The position numbers were made by a program, and so were the translations under genes. Under the pieces are notes generated by a model. That model was not told the origin of the DNA, searched no databases, and worked only from the letters and a program-made list of their open reading frames with translations. Below, piece after piece: positions 44,872 to 54,346 of a DNA stretch of 64,000 bases; position 1 is the stretch's first letter; every line of letters begins with the position of its first letter. This DNA comes from Paracoccaceae bacterium. Lineage in GTDB: Bacteria > Pseudomonadota > Alphaproteobacteria > Rhodobacterales > Rhodobacteraceae. Location: assembly GCA_022823605.1 (NCBI GenBank), contig JAJEHS010000005.1, forward strand, positions 124,001-188,000, written 5' to 3'.

Positions 44872-45498
44872 TTACCGCCTCTTTATTTTTCTACCGTGAA
44901 AATCATGGCAGTTAATCCAGAGAATAGTTATCCTCACTACCAAACATTCCGGTGTGTCCTTGCACGCTTCCGGTTTATTCACCCCTTTCAGGGTTTCGTT
45001 CAGCAATTCCTCGAGTTCCCTGTCCTTACATAGCTCGCCAAAATCCAACGCCTCCGGCAGTATCAATGCCGAAAATCCGGGCAGGACCAGTGATTCTTCC
45101 AATTCTTTTGGTCCTCCCTCTGTCTGCAAGGCCAGAATCTCAACGTTGTAAGGGTCACTATCACTATCACAGTAAACCCGCCACATCTCGGTTACCCCGA
45201 GATCGGCATAGTGTCGTGGATTGTCTTCATCGAAGTGGGTTACCTCCACCTCTACCACCAGGTCGGGTGGGGTACTGGCTTCTAAGGCTACCCTGTCCCT
45301 TGCTGCAAGCAATTCCTCGGCATTTTTCCCGATATAGTTGGCGGCATCGGCTTCCAGCCGGACATTGCCAGGCCCACTAATATCCTTACAGTGTAAGTCA
45401 CGCATGTCCTTGACGGGTATTTTCAAAAGGGCAGCAGCCAGTGAAACAACCTTGTCTCTGGCCGAGACCTGCCTCACATGTAAAGTTGAGGGATTCAT
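44872..45498 (-). CDS. Uma2-family (DUF820) restriction-endonuclease-fold protein
   Basis: The 208-residue protein has the Uma2 core: ADAANYIG(K) near residue 52, then PPDLVVEVEVTHFD (the ExK-type core is Glu-Val-Glu here) and YADLGVTEMWRVY. The typical Uma2 N-terminus with its SP..HE motif is different here, so the gene may be divergent or N-terminally altered. Uma2 proteins have a PD-(D/E)XK fold and are abundant in cyanobacteria and mobile regions; activity is largely unproven. The C-terminal tail after residue 180 is basic and probably unconserved. Confidence 0.7.
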   Translation of the reverse strand: MNPSTLHVRQVSARDKVVSLAAALLKIPVKDMRDLHCKDISGPGNVRLEADAANYIGKNAEELLAARDRVALEASTPPDLVVEVEVTHFDEDNPRHYADLGVTEMWRVYCDSDSDPYNVEILALQTEGGPKELEESLVLPGFSALILPEALDFGELCKDRELEELLNETLKGVNKPEACKDTPECLVVRITILWINCHDFHGRKIKRR

Positions 45499-46054
45499 TC
45501 AGGTGACGATACCTTCCCCGACGTCGATCATCACTCGTCGGCCCATGCGGTTCCAGTCAATTTCACGGATCCGTTCCTGTGGAACCCTGAGTCGCCAGAA
45601 ATCCGAACCCAAGGGGCCTATAAAATGTTCTTGGGCTGTTGTTGTTGTCAACTTTTGGGTTCATCCTCATTGCAATGGTACATGGTGTCTGACGCCCCTG
45701 GACCCGTTTGCCGAAGAATGGAATAAAACGACAAACTACAAAAACTACTTACAATCCGGGGACGTGGATGGGTAAATCCGAAAAACATCGCAGGATTGCA
45801 AATTCTTTTTGTGTATACTCACGGGTTTTTTATCGTTGGCCTGAATGAGTTGATTGAGTTGACAATGCAACCGTCGTATCCATTTCACACTTCAAAGGTA
45901 TGGCTTCGGTTGTCGGCAAGGCCTACACCCTCATCATTGGACGTCGAAAACCATCAGTCAGCCGCAGGCCCTGTAGGGATTGTCCCTCGTGATGCCGTTC
46001 AGTTCGGCAAGCTCCGGCAAGCGATCCGGATCACCGCAGACCTTTGAGGTAATA
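45499..46054. other. Intergenic region with a gene fragment
   Basis: A leftward frame at about 45645-45500 ends IREIDWNRMGRRVMIDVGEG with no start codon in a sensible place; it may be the tail of a deleted gene. The remainder has only short overlapping frames with no resemblance to known proteins. Confidence 0.35.
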
Positions 46055-46465
46055 CTACATGCCCGGGCCAGAGGAAGGTGTTGATGGTTCTGGTTCGTTA
46101 TCCCCATTTGTTTTTTTGGGTGGCTCAAGTTCATCCATGAGGTTCTGAATGGATGTCTCAAGGTTTGGTAAATTGTTCCGCACATAACCCCAGACCTCAA
46201 CTGTATCAATATCTTCATATTCATGGGCCAATTTATCCCTGAAACCGGTTATCTTGGGCAGGTCGGGTATTCTTCCTGCAAGTACCGGATGATGGTCACG
46301 AATACGTTTGATTGCCTCGCCGATTATCACGAAATCGCGTTCAACAGCCCTTATGGTCTTGAGATCGGCCAACCATTCCCGGCGATCCATTCCGGCGGTG
46401 AATTGCCTAATTTCTTCACAGCAGGTCAGGACATCATAAAGCAGTTTTTTGGGGTTAGTCCTCAA
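46055..46465 (-). CDS. hepT: HepT-type HEPN toxin (DUF86)
   Basis: The protein of about 136 residues has the HepT pattern: LLYDVLTCCEEIRQF, then AVERDFVIIGEAIKRI and the Rx4HxY motif RDKLAHEY. The start is probably TTG 46465 (an alternative TTG is at 46489). HepT is an RNase whose Tyr in the Rx4HxY motif is modified by its MntA partner, as shown for the Shewanella and Aphanizomenon systems. It overlaps the upstream mntA. The C-terminal tail after residue 115 is acidic and low-complexity. Confidence 0.88.
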   Translation of the reverse strand: MRTNPKKLLYDVLTCCEEIRQFTAGMDRREWLADLKTIRAVERDFVIIGEAIKRIRDHHPVLAGRIPDLPKITGFRDKLAHEYEDIDTVEVWGYVRNNLPNLETSIQNLMDELEPPKKTNGDNEPEPSTPSSGPGM

Positions 46466-46766
46466 AGACCACCTCCCGGTCCTCGTCAATGGATTCCTTC
46501 AGGTAGGGATTGCCAATGGTTCCCTTGCGGATCAGGCCAACCTTGCGTTTCAGAATGGCCTGCAGGTCGTCCTGCAACTGCAACCTACGTTCCAAAAGCC
46601 CCGGAAGGAGTGGTGGCTGGTATTCCACCAAGAAGTCGGCGTCGCTCCGATCCGGATCAAAATCGGTTCCACGGGCTGCGGAGCCGAACACCTCTAGGCG
46701 TTCAACCCTGTGCCTGCGGCAGATGGCCGCGATCTCCTCCCTTTTGCTTGCAATCAGCTGGTGCAT
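46455..46766 (-). CDS. mntA: MntA-type minimal nucleotidyltransferase antitoxin
   Basis: From ATG 46766, with GGAAGGA upstream, the protein has 103 residues. The catalytic motif GSAARGTDFDPDRSDADFLVE holds the Gly-Ser and the two Asp, with an insertion of two residues relative to the usual spacing (GS-x12-DxD). The antitoxin transfers AMP to the HepT Tyr to inactivate it. The two genes overlap by about 11 nt, and the pair is a type VII toxin-antitoxin system. Confidence 0.87.
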   Translation of the reverse strand: MHQLIASKREEIAAICRRHRVERLEVFGSAARGTDFDPDRSDADFLVEYQPPLLPGLLERRLQLQDDLQAILKRKVGLIRKGTIGNPYLKESIDEDREVVFED

Positions 46767-46985
46767 TTCTGTATCCTTCCCGATGTACTTGAATATAATG
46801 GCTGGAGGATGGTTTGGCAATGATTATTTCCCCGAATGGTATGCGGGGTGCCCCCTCCATTCGGTAAAACAAAATATCAATGTAGGGAATCAGGAAATTC
46901 TTGGAAATTGCCCCTATCACCGCGCCATGATTTAAACCTTCAGGTACTGCCAGCACGATATTGGTTTTCCCCGTTCCATGGGTGT

Positions 46986-47402
46986 TCAAGGGACAATATT
47001 CCTTTTCCACCCGATCGGCCGACCATCAGGGCGTTCCAGGTATCGGTGAAACCAGCAGACCAGGTCCCCATATCCGGATCCTCCATTGGCGACACTGACG
47101 AACATGCTTACAATTTCCTTGTTAACGGAAATGAGCACATAATAGGGATCACGGCATTTGTCCACCAGTTTCCTTACCAAGTACAATGCTGTTCGCTTAT
47201 TGCCATCAACGAAGCCATGACTGGTTATGATTCCATGTACCTAGGCTGAAGCTTTATGGTATATCCAATGGTGATAACCATGGTAGGGACGTGCAAGGGC
47301 GGCTCGAAACAATCCTTCATCGCGTATGCCATCCAGACCACCCTCCATAAGGGACAGCCTGTGGGTTTCAATGGTATCCTGCCAAGTTACCCTGTAGTGC
47401 AC
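46986..47402 (-). pseudogene. Doc toxin paralogue with an in-frame amber codon
   Basis: From GTG 47402 the frame reads THRLSLMEGGLDGIRDEGLF, then ALARPYHGYHHWIYHKASA, hits TAG at 47241-47243, and continues in the same frame with VHGIITSHGFVDGNKRTALY, including the intact Doc motif, to 46986. The order and motifs match the intact doc at 21781-22176. Only the single amber codon separates the halves, so the gene is either newly inactivated or read through. Confidence 0.82.
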
Positions 47403-47404
47403 CG

Positions 47405-47590
47405 CTATTTGTCGGCTAGGGCAACCAGGGCCGAGCGGCATTCCCTATACGTTTTCAGAAATGATTTGTCAGATGTCGGAGGGACAGGTTTTGCCTGCCT
47501 TGCCTGTTGGGAGGTCTTGGTGGTGCTTTTCCGTCCAATATTTCCCTGTCGTTCAATACCTGTTTCTTCTTCATCATTAGGTCCAGCCAA
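47405..47590 (-). CDS. Small antitoxin-like gene upstream of the Doc paralogue
   Basis: This 61-residue basic protein lies directly before the Doc paralogue. Its C-terminus (VPPTSDKSFLKTYRECRSAL ending ALADK) is similar to that of the 55-residue protein at 21617-21784 (VSPTSERIIKQTSLKRKAL ending SLADR), which precedes the intact doc. The start is TTG 47590. The shared position and ending support a common antitoxin family. Confidence 0.6.
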   Translation of the reverse strand: MAGPNDEEETGIERQGNIGRKSTTKTSQQARQAKPVPPTSDKSFLKTYRECRSALVALADK

Positions 47591-47937
47591 TACTTTCCAA
47601 TCTAATTTACCTAATTTGAATATAATTCCATTAGGAAAGTTTGGTAAGGAATATTCCCTACCACTCCACGTTGAACAGCTTCAGGCACTACCCCATTGGT
47701 GGTGTTACTTTTCCGGCAGCAGGAAACAATCCCTGGCCCTGATGGCTTGTCCCTTCTTCATGTCGTTGAGTATCCGGATCTCCCGCCAGTGTCAATACTT
47801 AAATTAAAATCCCCCATTGTGCCGATTGAATAATGGTCCACATCCAAGCCCAAAAGCAGGCTATTTCAATCTTCTGATGTGGTAAGTATACCTCACCTCC
47901 TTTCCCTTTTCCCAAGTAGCGGCGGAGGCAACAGAGA
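47591..47937. other. Intergenic region without recognised genes
   Basis: Only short unrelated frames are seen. The stretch lies between the Doc antitoxin gene and the IS21 remnant and is probably decayed accessory DNA. Confidence 0.3.
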
Positions 47938-48198
47938 CTACCTGGCCCTGATATGGCCAGGATCCAGTTCCATATGATCTCGCAACCGATATCTGTTACA
48001 GGTAATGGAAAAGACAATCGAATGATGCAGGAGACGATCAAGCAGGGCTGTTGCCATGACCGGATTACCGAACATGACACCCCAGCCCGCAAACCCCAGA
48101 TTGGAAGTAAGGACGAAAACGACGACGCCCGGGTCATAACCAGGCGTGTCGGCTGAGTACAGTTCGGGATGAAGTGCTCTTTTGTCTTCGTAAGCCAC
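47938..48198 (-). pseudogene. IstB-like (IS21 helper ATPase) C-terminal remnant
   Basis: The leftward frame contains VFVLTSNLGFAGWGVMFGNP then VMATALLDRLLHHSIVFSI and YRLRDH, matching the end of IstB (typically SNLPFSEWG..F.DP..A.ALLDRLLHH). The ATPase core is absent, so it is a fragment. Confidence 0.8.
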
Positions 48199-48413
48199 TT
48201 GTTGTTCCCGCTACCAATAATATCTCGGAAAGACGACTGTGCCCCTTGAAACTCAAGCAAAAGATCTCCGGAAGTTTCAGAACCAAGGGAGGAGGAGCAC
48301 AGGACTTCGCAATCCTGAAAAGTACACTTGAGACGGCAAGTAAAAGGGGTGGATCGTTTTTGAGACTCTGGGCACCGGAACAGGTGATTTATTGGCTTGG
48401 CTTGATTCCCTGA
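48174..48413 (+). pseudogene. IS66-family transposase C-terminal remnant
   Basis: The frame reads PATNNISERRLCPLKLKQKI then SGSFRTKGGGAQDFAILKS and TLETASKRG, the classical C-terminal block of IS66 transposases. There is no upstream transposase domain, and it overlaps the IstB remnant in the opposite orientation, showing nested insertion and decay. Confidence 0.78.
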
Positions 48414-48797
48414 TACCGTTACCTGAGACCTAACCAAAATAACCTTGCACAACGGATGTGCCTTCATTAGTCTACACTGAGACTACCTGAGTAGTTACCA
48501 TTTTTTCACTATAATTATGATTTTCAACAGGTGGTGAAAATATCTGATTTAGTTTATTATTATGAAAATCCACCATAACCAAACTCGCTCCTTGAATCTT
48601 GGCGGGTAACTACCAACAGCAGTCTGGTGAAATATTTGGAGGATATATAACTCCACATGGAGACCAGTTAATCAATCAACTTGCAGAAACCTTGGGTTTT
48701 GAGCAGAAATCCCCCACAATATCAGGGTGTTGGAACTTCGTGGGTAAAGCTGTTATTCTATTATAAAATAAATTTCCCAACTTGTAATCATCCCAAA
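48414..48797. other. Intergenic region with inverted repeat
   Basis: GTAGTTACC (48491-48499) and GGTAACTAC (48605-48613) form a 9-bp inverted repeat about 120 nt across, possibly the ends of a deleted element. No gene was recognised. Confidence 0.35.
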
Positions 48798-49091
48798 CTA
48801 CATCTCATCGATTTCAAACCCGTAGGAAACAGGGTAACGTTGGTTTTTGTAACCCTTGGCTGGGATGTAGTTACCTATCAGGTAGGTTTTGATATAGCGG
48901 TGCAAATGCATTACTTTCAGTCCCCTGCTTTCCAGCCAGATGTTGAATATCGCGGCTGAAACAAACAGGGCTATGGTCCATACCTTCAGGTGAAGGATTA
49001 CCAATACCAGAAAGAGTACTATCCTGGGGTCAAGAAAAAAGAACCTGGTTGGTCTTTGTGTTTCCCGCCAGTAATTGTACTTGTCAGTCAT
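48798..49091 (-). CDS. icmT: IcmT-like protein of an I-type transfer system
   Basis: From ATG 49091, with AGGAAAAGG upstream, the gene encodes 97 residues. The segment YWRETQRPTRFFFLDPRIVLF followed by two membrane helices and FNIWLESRGL is typical of IcmT/TraK of Dot/Icm and IncI systems. The C-terminal basic tail is longer than in Legionella IcmT (86 residues). It lies 40 nt after dotB, as part of the dotDCB-icmT block. Confidence 0.8.
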   Translation of the reverse strand: MTDKYNYWRETQRPTRFFFLDPRIVLFLVLVILHLKVWTIALFVSAAIFNIWLESRGLKVMHLHRYIKTYLIGNYIPAKGYKNQRYPVSYGFEIDEM

Positions 49092-49130
49092 AAATTCAAA
49101 CCTTTTCCTGGTTGGTTTTGGCAATCAACC

Positions 49131-50351
49131 TCAGGATGAAGTCAAAGCATTAATGTTATTGTTTGGGTCATTGAGTATTCCTTGTTGGAAGGATTTGGCC
49201 TTTGGATAGGGTTCAGCACAAAGCACAGAAGGGTCTCGGATCAAACAGTTAACAAGGCTGGGCCATTCATGGGATTCAGTAGAAAGCATTTTTTGTCTTA
49301 CCTCTGCGGTAAACTCCAGATATTCCCTTATGGCATGCAATTTTTGTTTGCCAGTAATGTTCGGTATCAGTTTTTGAACCATAATGACTCTCAAGCAGGT
49401 AAGTATATCAATAATCCTGTGGGTCTCGTTATCTCCACTGAATACAGTCAGTAACCTTTGTATGGTGTTGGAAACCGAGTAGGAATGGGTTGTCGTATAT
49501 ACCAGGTGTCCTGTTAAACTTGCTTCAACTGCTGCCGTTATTGTGGTTTTGTCTCTGGCTTCACCGATTATGATTATATCCGGGTTTCTACGAAGGGCCG
49601 AACGTACCCCACCAGCAAAAGTGGGTATATGAAACCCCACTTCGGATTGACCAACGATTGTGGGTGATCCGGATTCCCTTGCCGGTATATCCCTGTAGGT
49701 AAATTCGATGGGGGAGTCGATAATGACAATCTTCTTGGGTGTTTGTCTATCTTCAAGATGATGTCTTACCATTGCTGCAAGGGTTGAGGATTTACCGCTT
49801 CCAGTTGATCCGGCAACAACAACAAGACCATCGGAAGGAGTAAGGAGACTTGTTTCCATTGTGGTAAGTCCAACACAGCTTGGACCTGGTGTATAATTGG
49901 GCATGATGCGGATGGATATTTCGACCCCTGTAGCATCCCATCCTTGGACACCCACGGCATTTACACGAAATCTTTGTTTGGGACCTGAATCCGGTTTGAT
50001 TTCATAGGCAAAGTCGAGGATTTTCTGACCACTGATTTCAGCCAAGGCATTGGCACTCCTGTAAAGTTCTTCGAGGGTGGTCTGGATATCCGTTGGTGAC
50101 CAGTGTCCGGTTTCAACCAGATACAGTATACCTTCAATCAATACCCTTGGTTGTTGGTCTGTTTGCAGGGTTATATCCGAAGCCCCACTGGCAACACATG
50201 ACATCAGGAATGATCTCAGCTGTCGTTTGGATAACTTGCCGGTTTGGGGATCATCCATCAATGCTTGTTTGATTTGATGGTTTATTCTGAAGGGAGTAAC
50301 CGCTTTCCCGCCAAGGGATGTTGGTTTCTCTGACGTTGATGACTTGAGCAT
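49131..50351 (-). CDS. dotB: DotB/TraJ-type secretion ATPase
   Basis: The 406-residue protein is a PilT/VirB11-class hexameric ATPase: Walker A (GSTGSGKSST), Asp box (IVIIDSPIEFTY), Walker B (IIIIGEARDK) and His box (TGHLVYTTTHSYSV) are intact. The N-terminal domain (about 1-140) with SDITLQTDQQPRVLIEG resembles DotB and IncI TraJ. DotB powers assembly or substrate transfer at the cytoplasmic face. It follows dotC in the order dotD-dotC-dotB known from Legionella. Confidence 0.92.
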   Translation of the reverse strand: MLKSSTSEKPTSLGGKAVTPFRINHQIKQALMDDPQTGKLSKRQLRSFLMSCVASGASDITLQTDQQPRVLIEGILYLVETGHWSPTDIQTTLEELYRSANALAEISGQKILDFAYEIKPDSGPKQRFRVNAVGVQGWDATGVEISIRIMPNYTPGPSCVGLTTMETSLLTPSDGLVVVAGSTGSGKSSTLAAMVRHHLEDRQTPKKIVIIDSPIEFTYRDIPARESGSPTIVGQSEVGFHIPTFAGGVRSALRRNPDIIIIGEARDKTTITAAVEASLTGHLVYTTTHSYSVSNTIQRLLTVFSGDNETHRIIDILTCLRVIMVQKLIPNITGKQKLHAIREYLEFTAEVRQKMLSTESHEWPSLVNCLIRDPSVLCAEPYPKAKSFQQGILNDPNNNINALTSS

Positions 50352-50491
50352 ATTTTGAGTTCAGAACGGTTCGGATTTAGAGGTGGTTGGTTTCAGTTCC
50401 TGCTTGGGTTGAATGCTGTTCATTGTGTTTTGCATGATTGGTTTCCGGGTAGTGTGTATTCATTGTTCATTCTGGCAATCAGGGGTTGGAA

Positions 50492-51433
50492 TTACTCCAG
50501 GGCATGATTGGTCTTTATGGCTGGATTGTCACTGGTGTCTGTCTTACCTGGTAATCGCCATTTGTCGGGATTGGTTTCAAAGGTGGATTGGGAAACAATC
50601 TGGACAATGTGGTTGTTTATCCTCAAAGAGTTCTTGTCCTTCAGGTTGGCCATATCAGCATTTATTACTACCATTTTGGTGATTATTCCATGGTTGACCA
50701 ATTCCAGGTAGTTCAGCATGCCCTGATAGGTTTGTTGGAGGTTTCCTATTCTTATTTGGAATTCATCATTCGCCTGGGACTCCCCCAACCGCCATCCCCT
50801 GGCAAAAAAATGATCAAACAGTTTTCTTTCGTCCTTGTCCCTTGGAATAAGGCTGGAGGGTGGATTGTTGACCGGGGTTGTTGCAATTAGCAGGTAATCC
50901 CTCCAACTGGGCAAGACAGGACTTAAATGTCCCGGTTGTTGAATGGTGAGGTATTCATCGGAGGATGTAAGGGTATTCCCATCCGGATCGGTTTGGACTG
51001 CATTGTATGATCTGGCAACTACCGGTGGAAGCAGGTAGCCATTTCGGGTTTCCAGCAAGCTTGCCACCCGTCCGAAGTCAAACACAACCGAGAGATTATT
51101 GCTTTGTGTCTCAAGTTTACGGGTCAAGGCCTTATACCGTTCCTGATAACCGATTTGACTTCCAAACCCGAGTGCAGTTTCCTTTAGGGCATTGTATCGG
51201 AGTTTCTCGATCGGCAATTCCTGCCGATTCGAAAACAATTGTGAAAGGTAATGGTGGGAATCCCTTGGTGATTGGTTCAGTTGCGCCAGTTTATCGGGAC
51301 GGCCGATTGTGGAGGGTGTATCGGGTAGTGGTTGAGATATTGTCTGCTGGGTTTCACAGCCGGCAAGCAAGATGGCCATTATGGGGAATTTCAGGAGTAA
51401 ACCAAGGTTGATCCGGCAATCAGAACGAGACAT
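50492..51433 (-). CDS. dotC: DotC/TraI-type outer-membrane core lipoprotein
   Basis: The 313-residue precursor has a lipobox (AILLAGC). The mature protein shows DotC features: YNALKETALGFGSQIGYQER, VVFDFGRVASLL and LPPVVARS, then the RGWRLGESQANDEFQIR segment near the C-terminus. In Legionella DotC and DotD help DotH reach the outer membrane. Start ATG 51433 overlaps the dotD stop by 14 nt. Confidence 0.88.
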   Translation of the reverse strand: MSRSDCRINLGLLLKFPIMAILLAGCETQQTISQPLPDTPSTIGRPDKLAQLNQSPRDSHHYLSQLFSNRQELPIEKLRYNALKETALGFGSQIGYQERYKALTRKLETQSNNLSVVFDFGRVASLLETRNGYLLPPVVARSYNAVQTDPDGNTLTSSDEYLTIQQPGHLSPVLPSWRDYLLIATTPVNNPPSSLIPRDKDERKLFDHFFARGWRLGESQANDEFQIRIGNLQQTYQGMLNYLELVNHGIITKMVVINADMANLKDKNSLRINNHIVQIVSQSTFETNPDKWRLPGKTDTSDNPAIKTNHALE

Positions 51434-51917
51434 AGACCAGTTTGATTTCGTCAGCGGTTATCGACAGATTGATCCAGTCAGGCAGGGTATCATGCTCTGC
51501 CATTGCCTTGATGATTTCCTCCAGAGAGGAATCTTCCCTGCTTACATTGATCATGACCGGTGTTATTGGGCGATTGCCCATTATTTCCACTTCCCTGTCA
51601 TAACTTTGACCCAACAACAGCAGCAAGGTTTCCAGGGGGCCATTCCATTTTATATCAATGAGTCTTTCCTCTTTGCCAACCGGGGTTTGTCGGGTAGGAG
51701 ATGAAAGGGGAATGTCGTTGGTTTCCAGCTTCCTGATATTTTCCGAAATGTTCGCAACGGCATTCAGGATCATCAGGTCAGCAGGGTCCGGCACTTCAAT
51801 CGGGGGTGGTTCATTCCGTTGATTGGAAGAGGAACACCCGATTAGAAATACCAGTGATCCCCAGAGAAGAAATCCCTTGAATTGTTTTGAATATGAAATG
51901 ATACAGTTATTGACCAT
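51420..51917 (-). CDS. dotD: DotD/TraH-type outer-membrane core lipoprotein
   Basis: The 165-residue precursor carries a lipobox (LVFLIGC). The mature protein has a proline-rich linker and a C-terminal secretin-N0-like domain (LIDIKWNGPLETLLLLLGQS, PVMINVSREDSSLEEIIKAM), as known from DotD structures. It is first in the block dotD-dotC-dotB-icmT. Its promoter should lie in 51918-52129 between the block and gmd. Confidence 0.87.
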   Translation of the reverse strand: MVNNCIISYSKQFKGFLLWGSLVFLIGCSSSNQRNEPPPIEVPDPADLMILNAVANISENIRKLETNDIPLSSPTRQTPVGKEERLIDIKWNGPLETLLLLLGQSYDREVEIMGNRPITPVMINVSREDSSLEEIIKAMAEHDTLPDWINLSITADEIKLVYVSF

Positions 51918-52129
51918 AATTTGGTCATAGCAGTGAATGGTGAAACTTCAGTCAACAAATTCAGGGTGGGGATAATTTTGTTGTGGATAACCTGTAGTCA
52001 GAAGAATGTGGTATGAATCCCGGTTATGTCTTACCGGAATTTATGTGAATAAGAATACTTGTCTTGTTTGTTCACACGGTTAGTATCTATATTTCAAAGA
52101 TTGATTAATTTTTCGTAGGTGCAGGAATT

Positions 52130-53182
52130 TTGAATAATAAGGTAGCCCTGATTACAGGGATAACAGGTCAGGATGGTGCGTATTTGTCTGAATTTCTTTT
52201 GGACAAGGGATATCGGGTACATGGCATAAAACGACGTACATCACTTTTCAATACTGCAAGAATTGATCACCTGTTCGAGGGTGAACCCGGATTGTCGGGT
52301 CAATTCGTACTCCATCATGGGGACATGACGGACAGCAGCAGCCTGATGCATGTACTGAACGCCACAAGGCCGGATGAAATCTACAACCTGGCGGCCCAAA
52401 GCCATGTTGCCGTTTCATTTGAAGAACCGGAATACACGGCGAATTCAGATGCTCTGGGTACATTGAGGCTGCTGGAGGCCATGAGAAACCTGGGAATGGA
52501 AAAGGAAACAAGGTTCTATCAGGCTTCAACTTCCGAATTGTACGGCCTGGTACGGGAGACCCCGCAAACGGAAATCACTCCCTTCTATCCCCGAAGTCCC
52601 TATGCAACTGCCAAACTGTATGCACACTGGATTACGATCAATTACCGCGAGGCATATGGTTTTTATGCATGCAATGGCATATTGTTCAATCATGAAAGCC
52701 CCTTAAGGGGTGAGACCTTTGTCTCCAGGAAAATCACCAGGGGGTTGGCCAGAATAAAGCTTGGCCTTCAAGACAAGCTGGTCCTTGGCAATCTTGACGC
52801 CAAAAGGGATTGGGGACATGCCAGGGATTATGTCGAAATGATGTGGATGATACTCCAGCAGGACAAGCCCGAGGATTATGTCATAGCAACAGGTGTTCAG
52901 TACTCGGTCAGGGACTTGATCAGGGAGGCTGCAGGTTTCTTGCAGATGAACATTACGTTCAAGGGAGAGGGAATTGATGAAGTCGGTTATGATGACAAGG
53001 GAAATGGTATCATTTACGTGGATCCGAAATACTTCCGGCCGGCTGAGGTCAGTTCATTGCTCGGTGATGCTACCAAAGCAAGGACCAAATTGGGTTGGCA
53101 ACCCAAGGTGATATTCGAGGATTTGGTGAGGGAAATGGTTGATGCCGACCTGGCTGCTGAACAAAAGGCAAATCCCCTGTAA
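52130..53182 (+). CDS. gmd: GDP-mannose 4,6-dehydratase
   Basis: Gmd converts GDP-mannose to GDP-4-keto-6-deoxymannose, the first step to GDP-L-fucose. The 350-residue SDR protein has the NAD motif [16 protein letters not shown], the family [14 protein letters not shown] segment, and the catalytic Tyr-x-x-x-Lys in [12 protein letters not shown]. Start TTG 52130 has AGGA upstream; it is the only start that retains the NAD-binding strand. The stop is followed at once by fcl. Confidence 0.96.
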   Translation: MNNKVALITGITGQDGAYLSEFLLDKGYRVHGIKRRTSLFNTARIDHLFEGEPGLSGQFVLHHGDMTDSSSLMHVLNATRPDEIYNLAAQSHVAVSFEEPEYTANSDALGTLRLLEAMRNLGMEKETRFYQASTSELYGLVRETPQTEITPFYPRSPYATAKLYAHWITINYREAYGFYACNGILFNHESPLRGETFVSRKITRGLARIKLGLQDKLVLGNLDAKRDWGHARDYVEMMWMILQQDKPEDYVIATGVQYSVRDLIREAAGFLQMNITFKGEGIDEVGYDDKGNGIIYVDPKYFRPAEVSSLLGDATKARTKLGWQPKVIFEDLVREMVDADLAAEQKANPL

Positions 53183-54118
53183 ATGACAACACTCAAAAAC
53201 AAACGCGTATTCGTGGCCGGTCACAATGGCATGGTGGGTTCGGCACTCGTTCGTCGTTTGGCCAAGGAAGAATGTACGATATTGACTGCTGACAGGATCG
53301 AGCTTGATCTGAAACGGCAGGAGCCTGTTGAACAATGGTTCAAGGAGAACAAGCCGGACTATGTGTTTCAGGCTGCTGCCAGGGTGGGTGGAATTTTGGC
53401 GAATTCGCAATACCCGGTGGATTTCCTGGCAGACAATCTGGCCATTCAGTCAAATGTCATCCAAAGTGCAGCTTCGAATGATGTCAAGAAACTTTTGTTC
53501 CTGGGCTCATCCTGTATCTATCCGAAATTCGCCAAGCAACCCATTCGGGAGAGCGAATTGCTTGAAGGTCAACTTGAACCCACCAACGAATGGTATGCTC
53601 TTGCCAAGATAGCAGGCATAAAACTCTGCCAGGCCTACCGGGAACAGTATGGGTTGGATTTCATATCGGCCATGCCCACCAATCTCTACGGCCCAGGAGA
53701 CAATTATCATCCCGAAAACAGTCATGTCCTGGCTTCCCTGATAAGAAAATTCTGTGAAGCCGTTGAACATGATTATGATACTGTCAATGTTTGGGGAACA
53801 GGTACACCACTCAGGGAGTTTCTGCATGTCGATGATTGTGCCGACGGCTTGGTGTTTCTGATGAAACACTACAATGGCCATGAACATATCAATCTGGGTT
53901 CTGGAGATGAATTATCGATTGCCGAACTTGCCAACCTGATTGCCGAACTATGTGGATATAGAAAGGGCTATGAATTCGATACCACTAGACCTGATGGTAC
54001 CCCTCGAAAACTCATGGATTCTTCCAAAATCAACGCAATGGGTTGGAAACCCAAAATCCCTTTACGAGAAGGGCTTAGGCAAACCCTAAATGAATATCGG
54101 AAGATGAGGGAGGGGTGA
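53183..54118 (+). CDS. fcl: GDP-L-fucose synthase
   Basis: Fcl (WcaG) epimerises and reduces the Gmd product to GDP-L-fucose with NADPH. The 311-residue protein has the nucleotide motif VFVAGHNGMVGSALVRRL, LFLGSSCIYPKFAKQPI, the catalytic Tyr and Lys in NEWYALAKIAGIKLC, and PTNLYGPGDNYHPENSHV. The ATG directly follows the gmd stop codon (TAAATG), so the two are cotranslated. A GT11 fucosyltransferase lies at 61861. Confidence 0.97.
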   Translation: MTTLKNKRVFVAGHNGMVGSALVRRLAKEECTILTADRIELDLKRQEPVEQWFKENKPDYVFQAAARVGGILANSQYPVDFLADNLAIQSNVIQSAASNDVKKLLFLGSSCIYPKFAKQPIRESELLEGQLEPTNEWYALAKIAGIKLCQAYREQYGLDFISAMPTNLYGPGDNYHPENSHVLASLIRKFCEAVEHDYDTVNVWGTGTPLREFLHVDDCADGLVFLMKHYNGHEHINLGSGDELSIAELANLIAELCGYRKGYEFDTTRPDGTPRKLMDSSKINAMGWKPKIPLREGLRQTLNEYRKMREG

Positions 54119-54346
54119 TTTCCATCCAAGTTGATGGTTAAATTCCGTATGATGAAAATTCAATCCATAAGTTGGTAAATCTCATCAATTCTTCATAGAT
54201 TTATCTTACATTCACTATTTATTGATAAAGGCAGTAGTGATCCCCTACCTCTTTAAACATCCAATCTAATCCATTTTACTTACTGTCAAGCAGATATAAT
54301 CATAACTATTAGTGTTTATTGAATACTTTGAAGGATTTATTGCCTT

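Noticed and set aside
45796-46047. Rightward 83-residue frame downstream of the Uma2 gene
   Set aside because: No ribosome site, no domain, and composition of a chance frame.
47799-48467. Leftward 222-residue frame
   Set aside because: It lies over the IstB and IS66 remnants, which explain the region better in other frames; it has many Ser/Arg runs typical of shadow frames.
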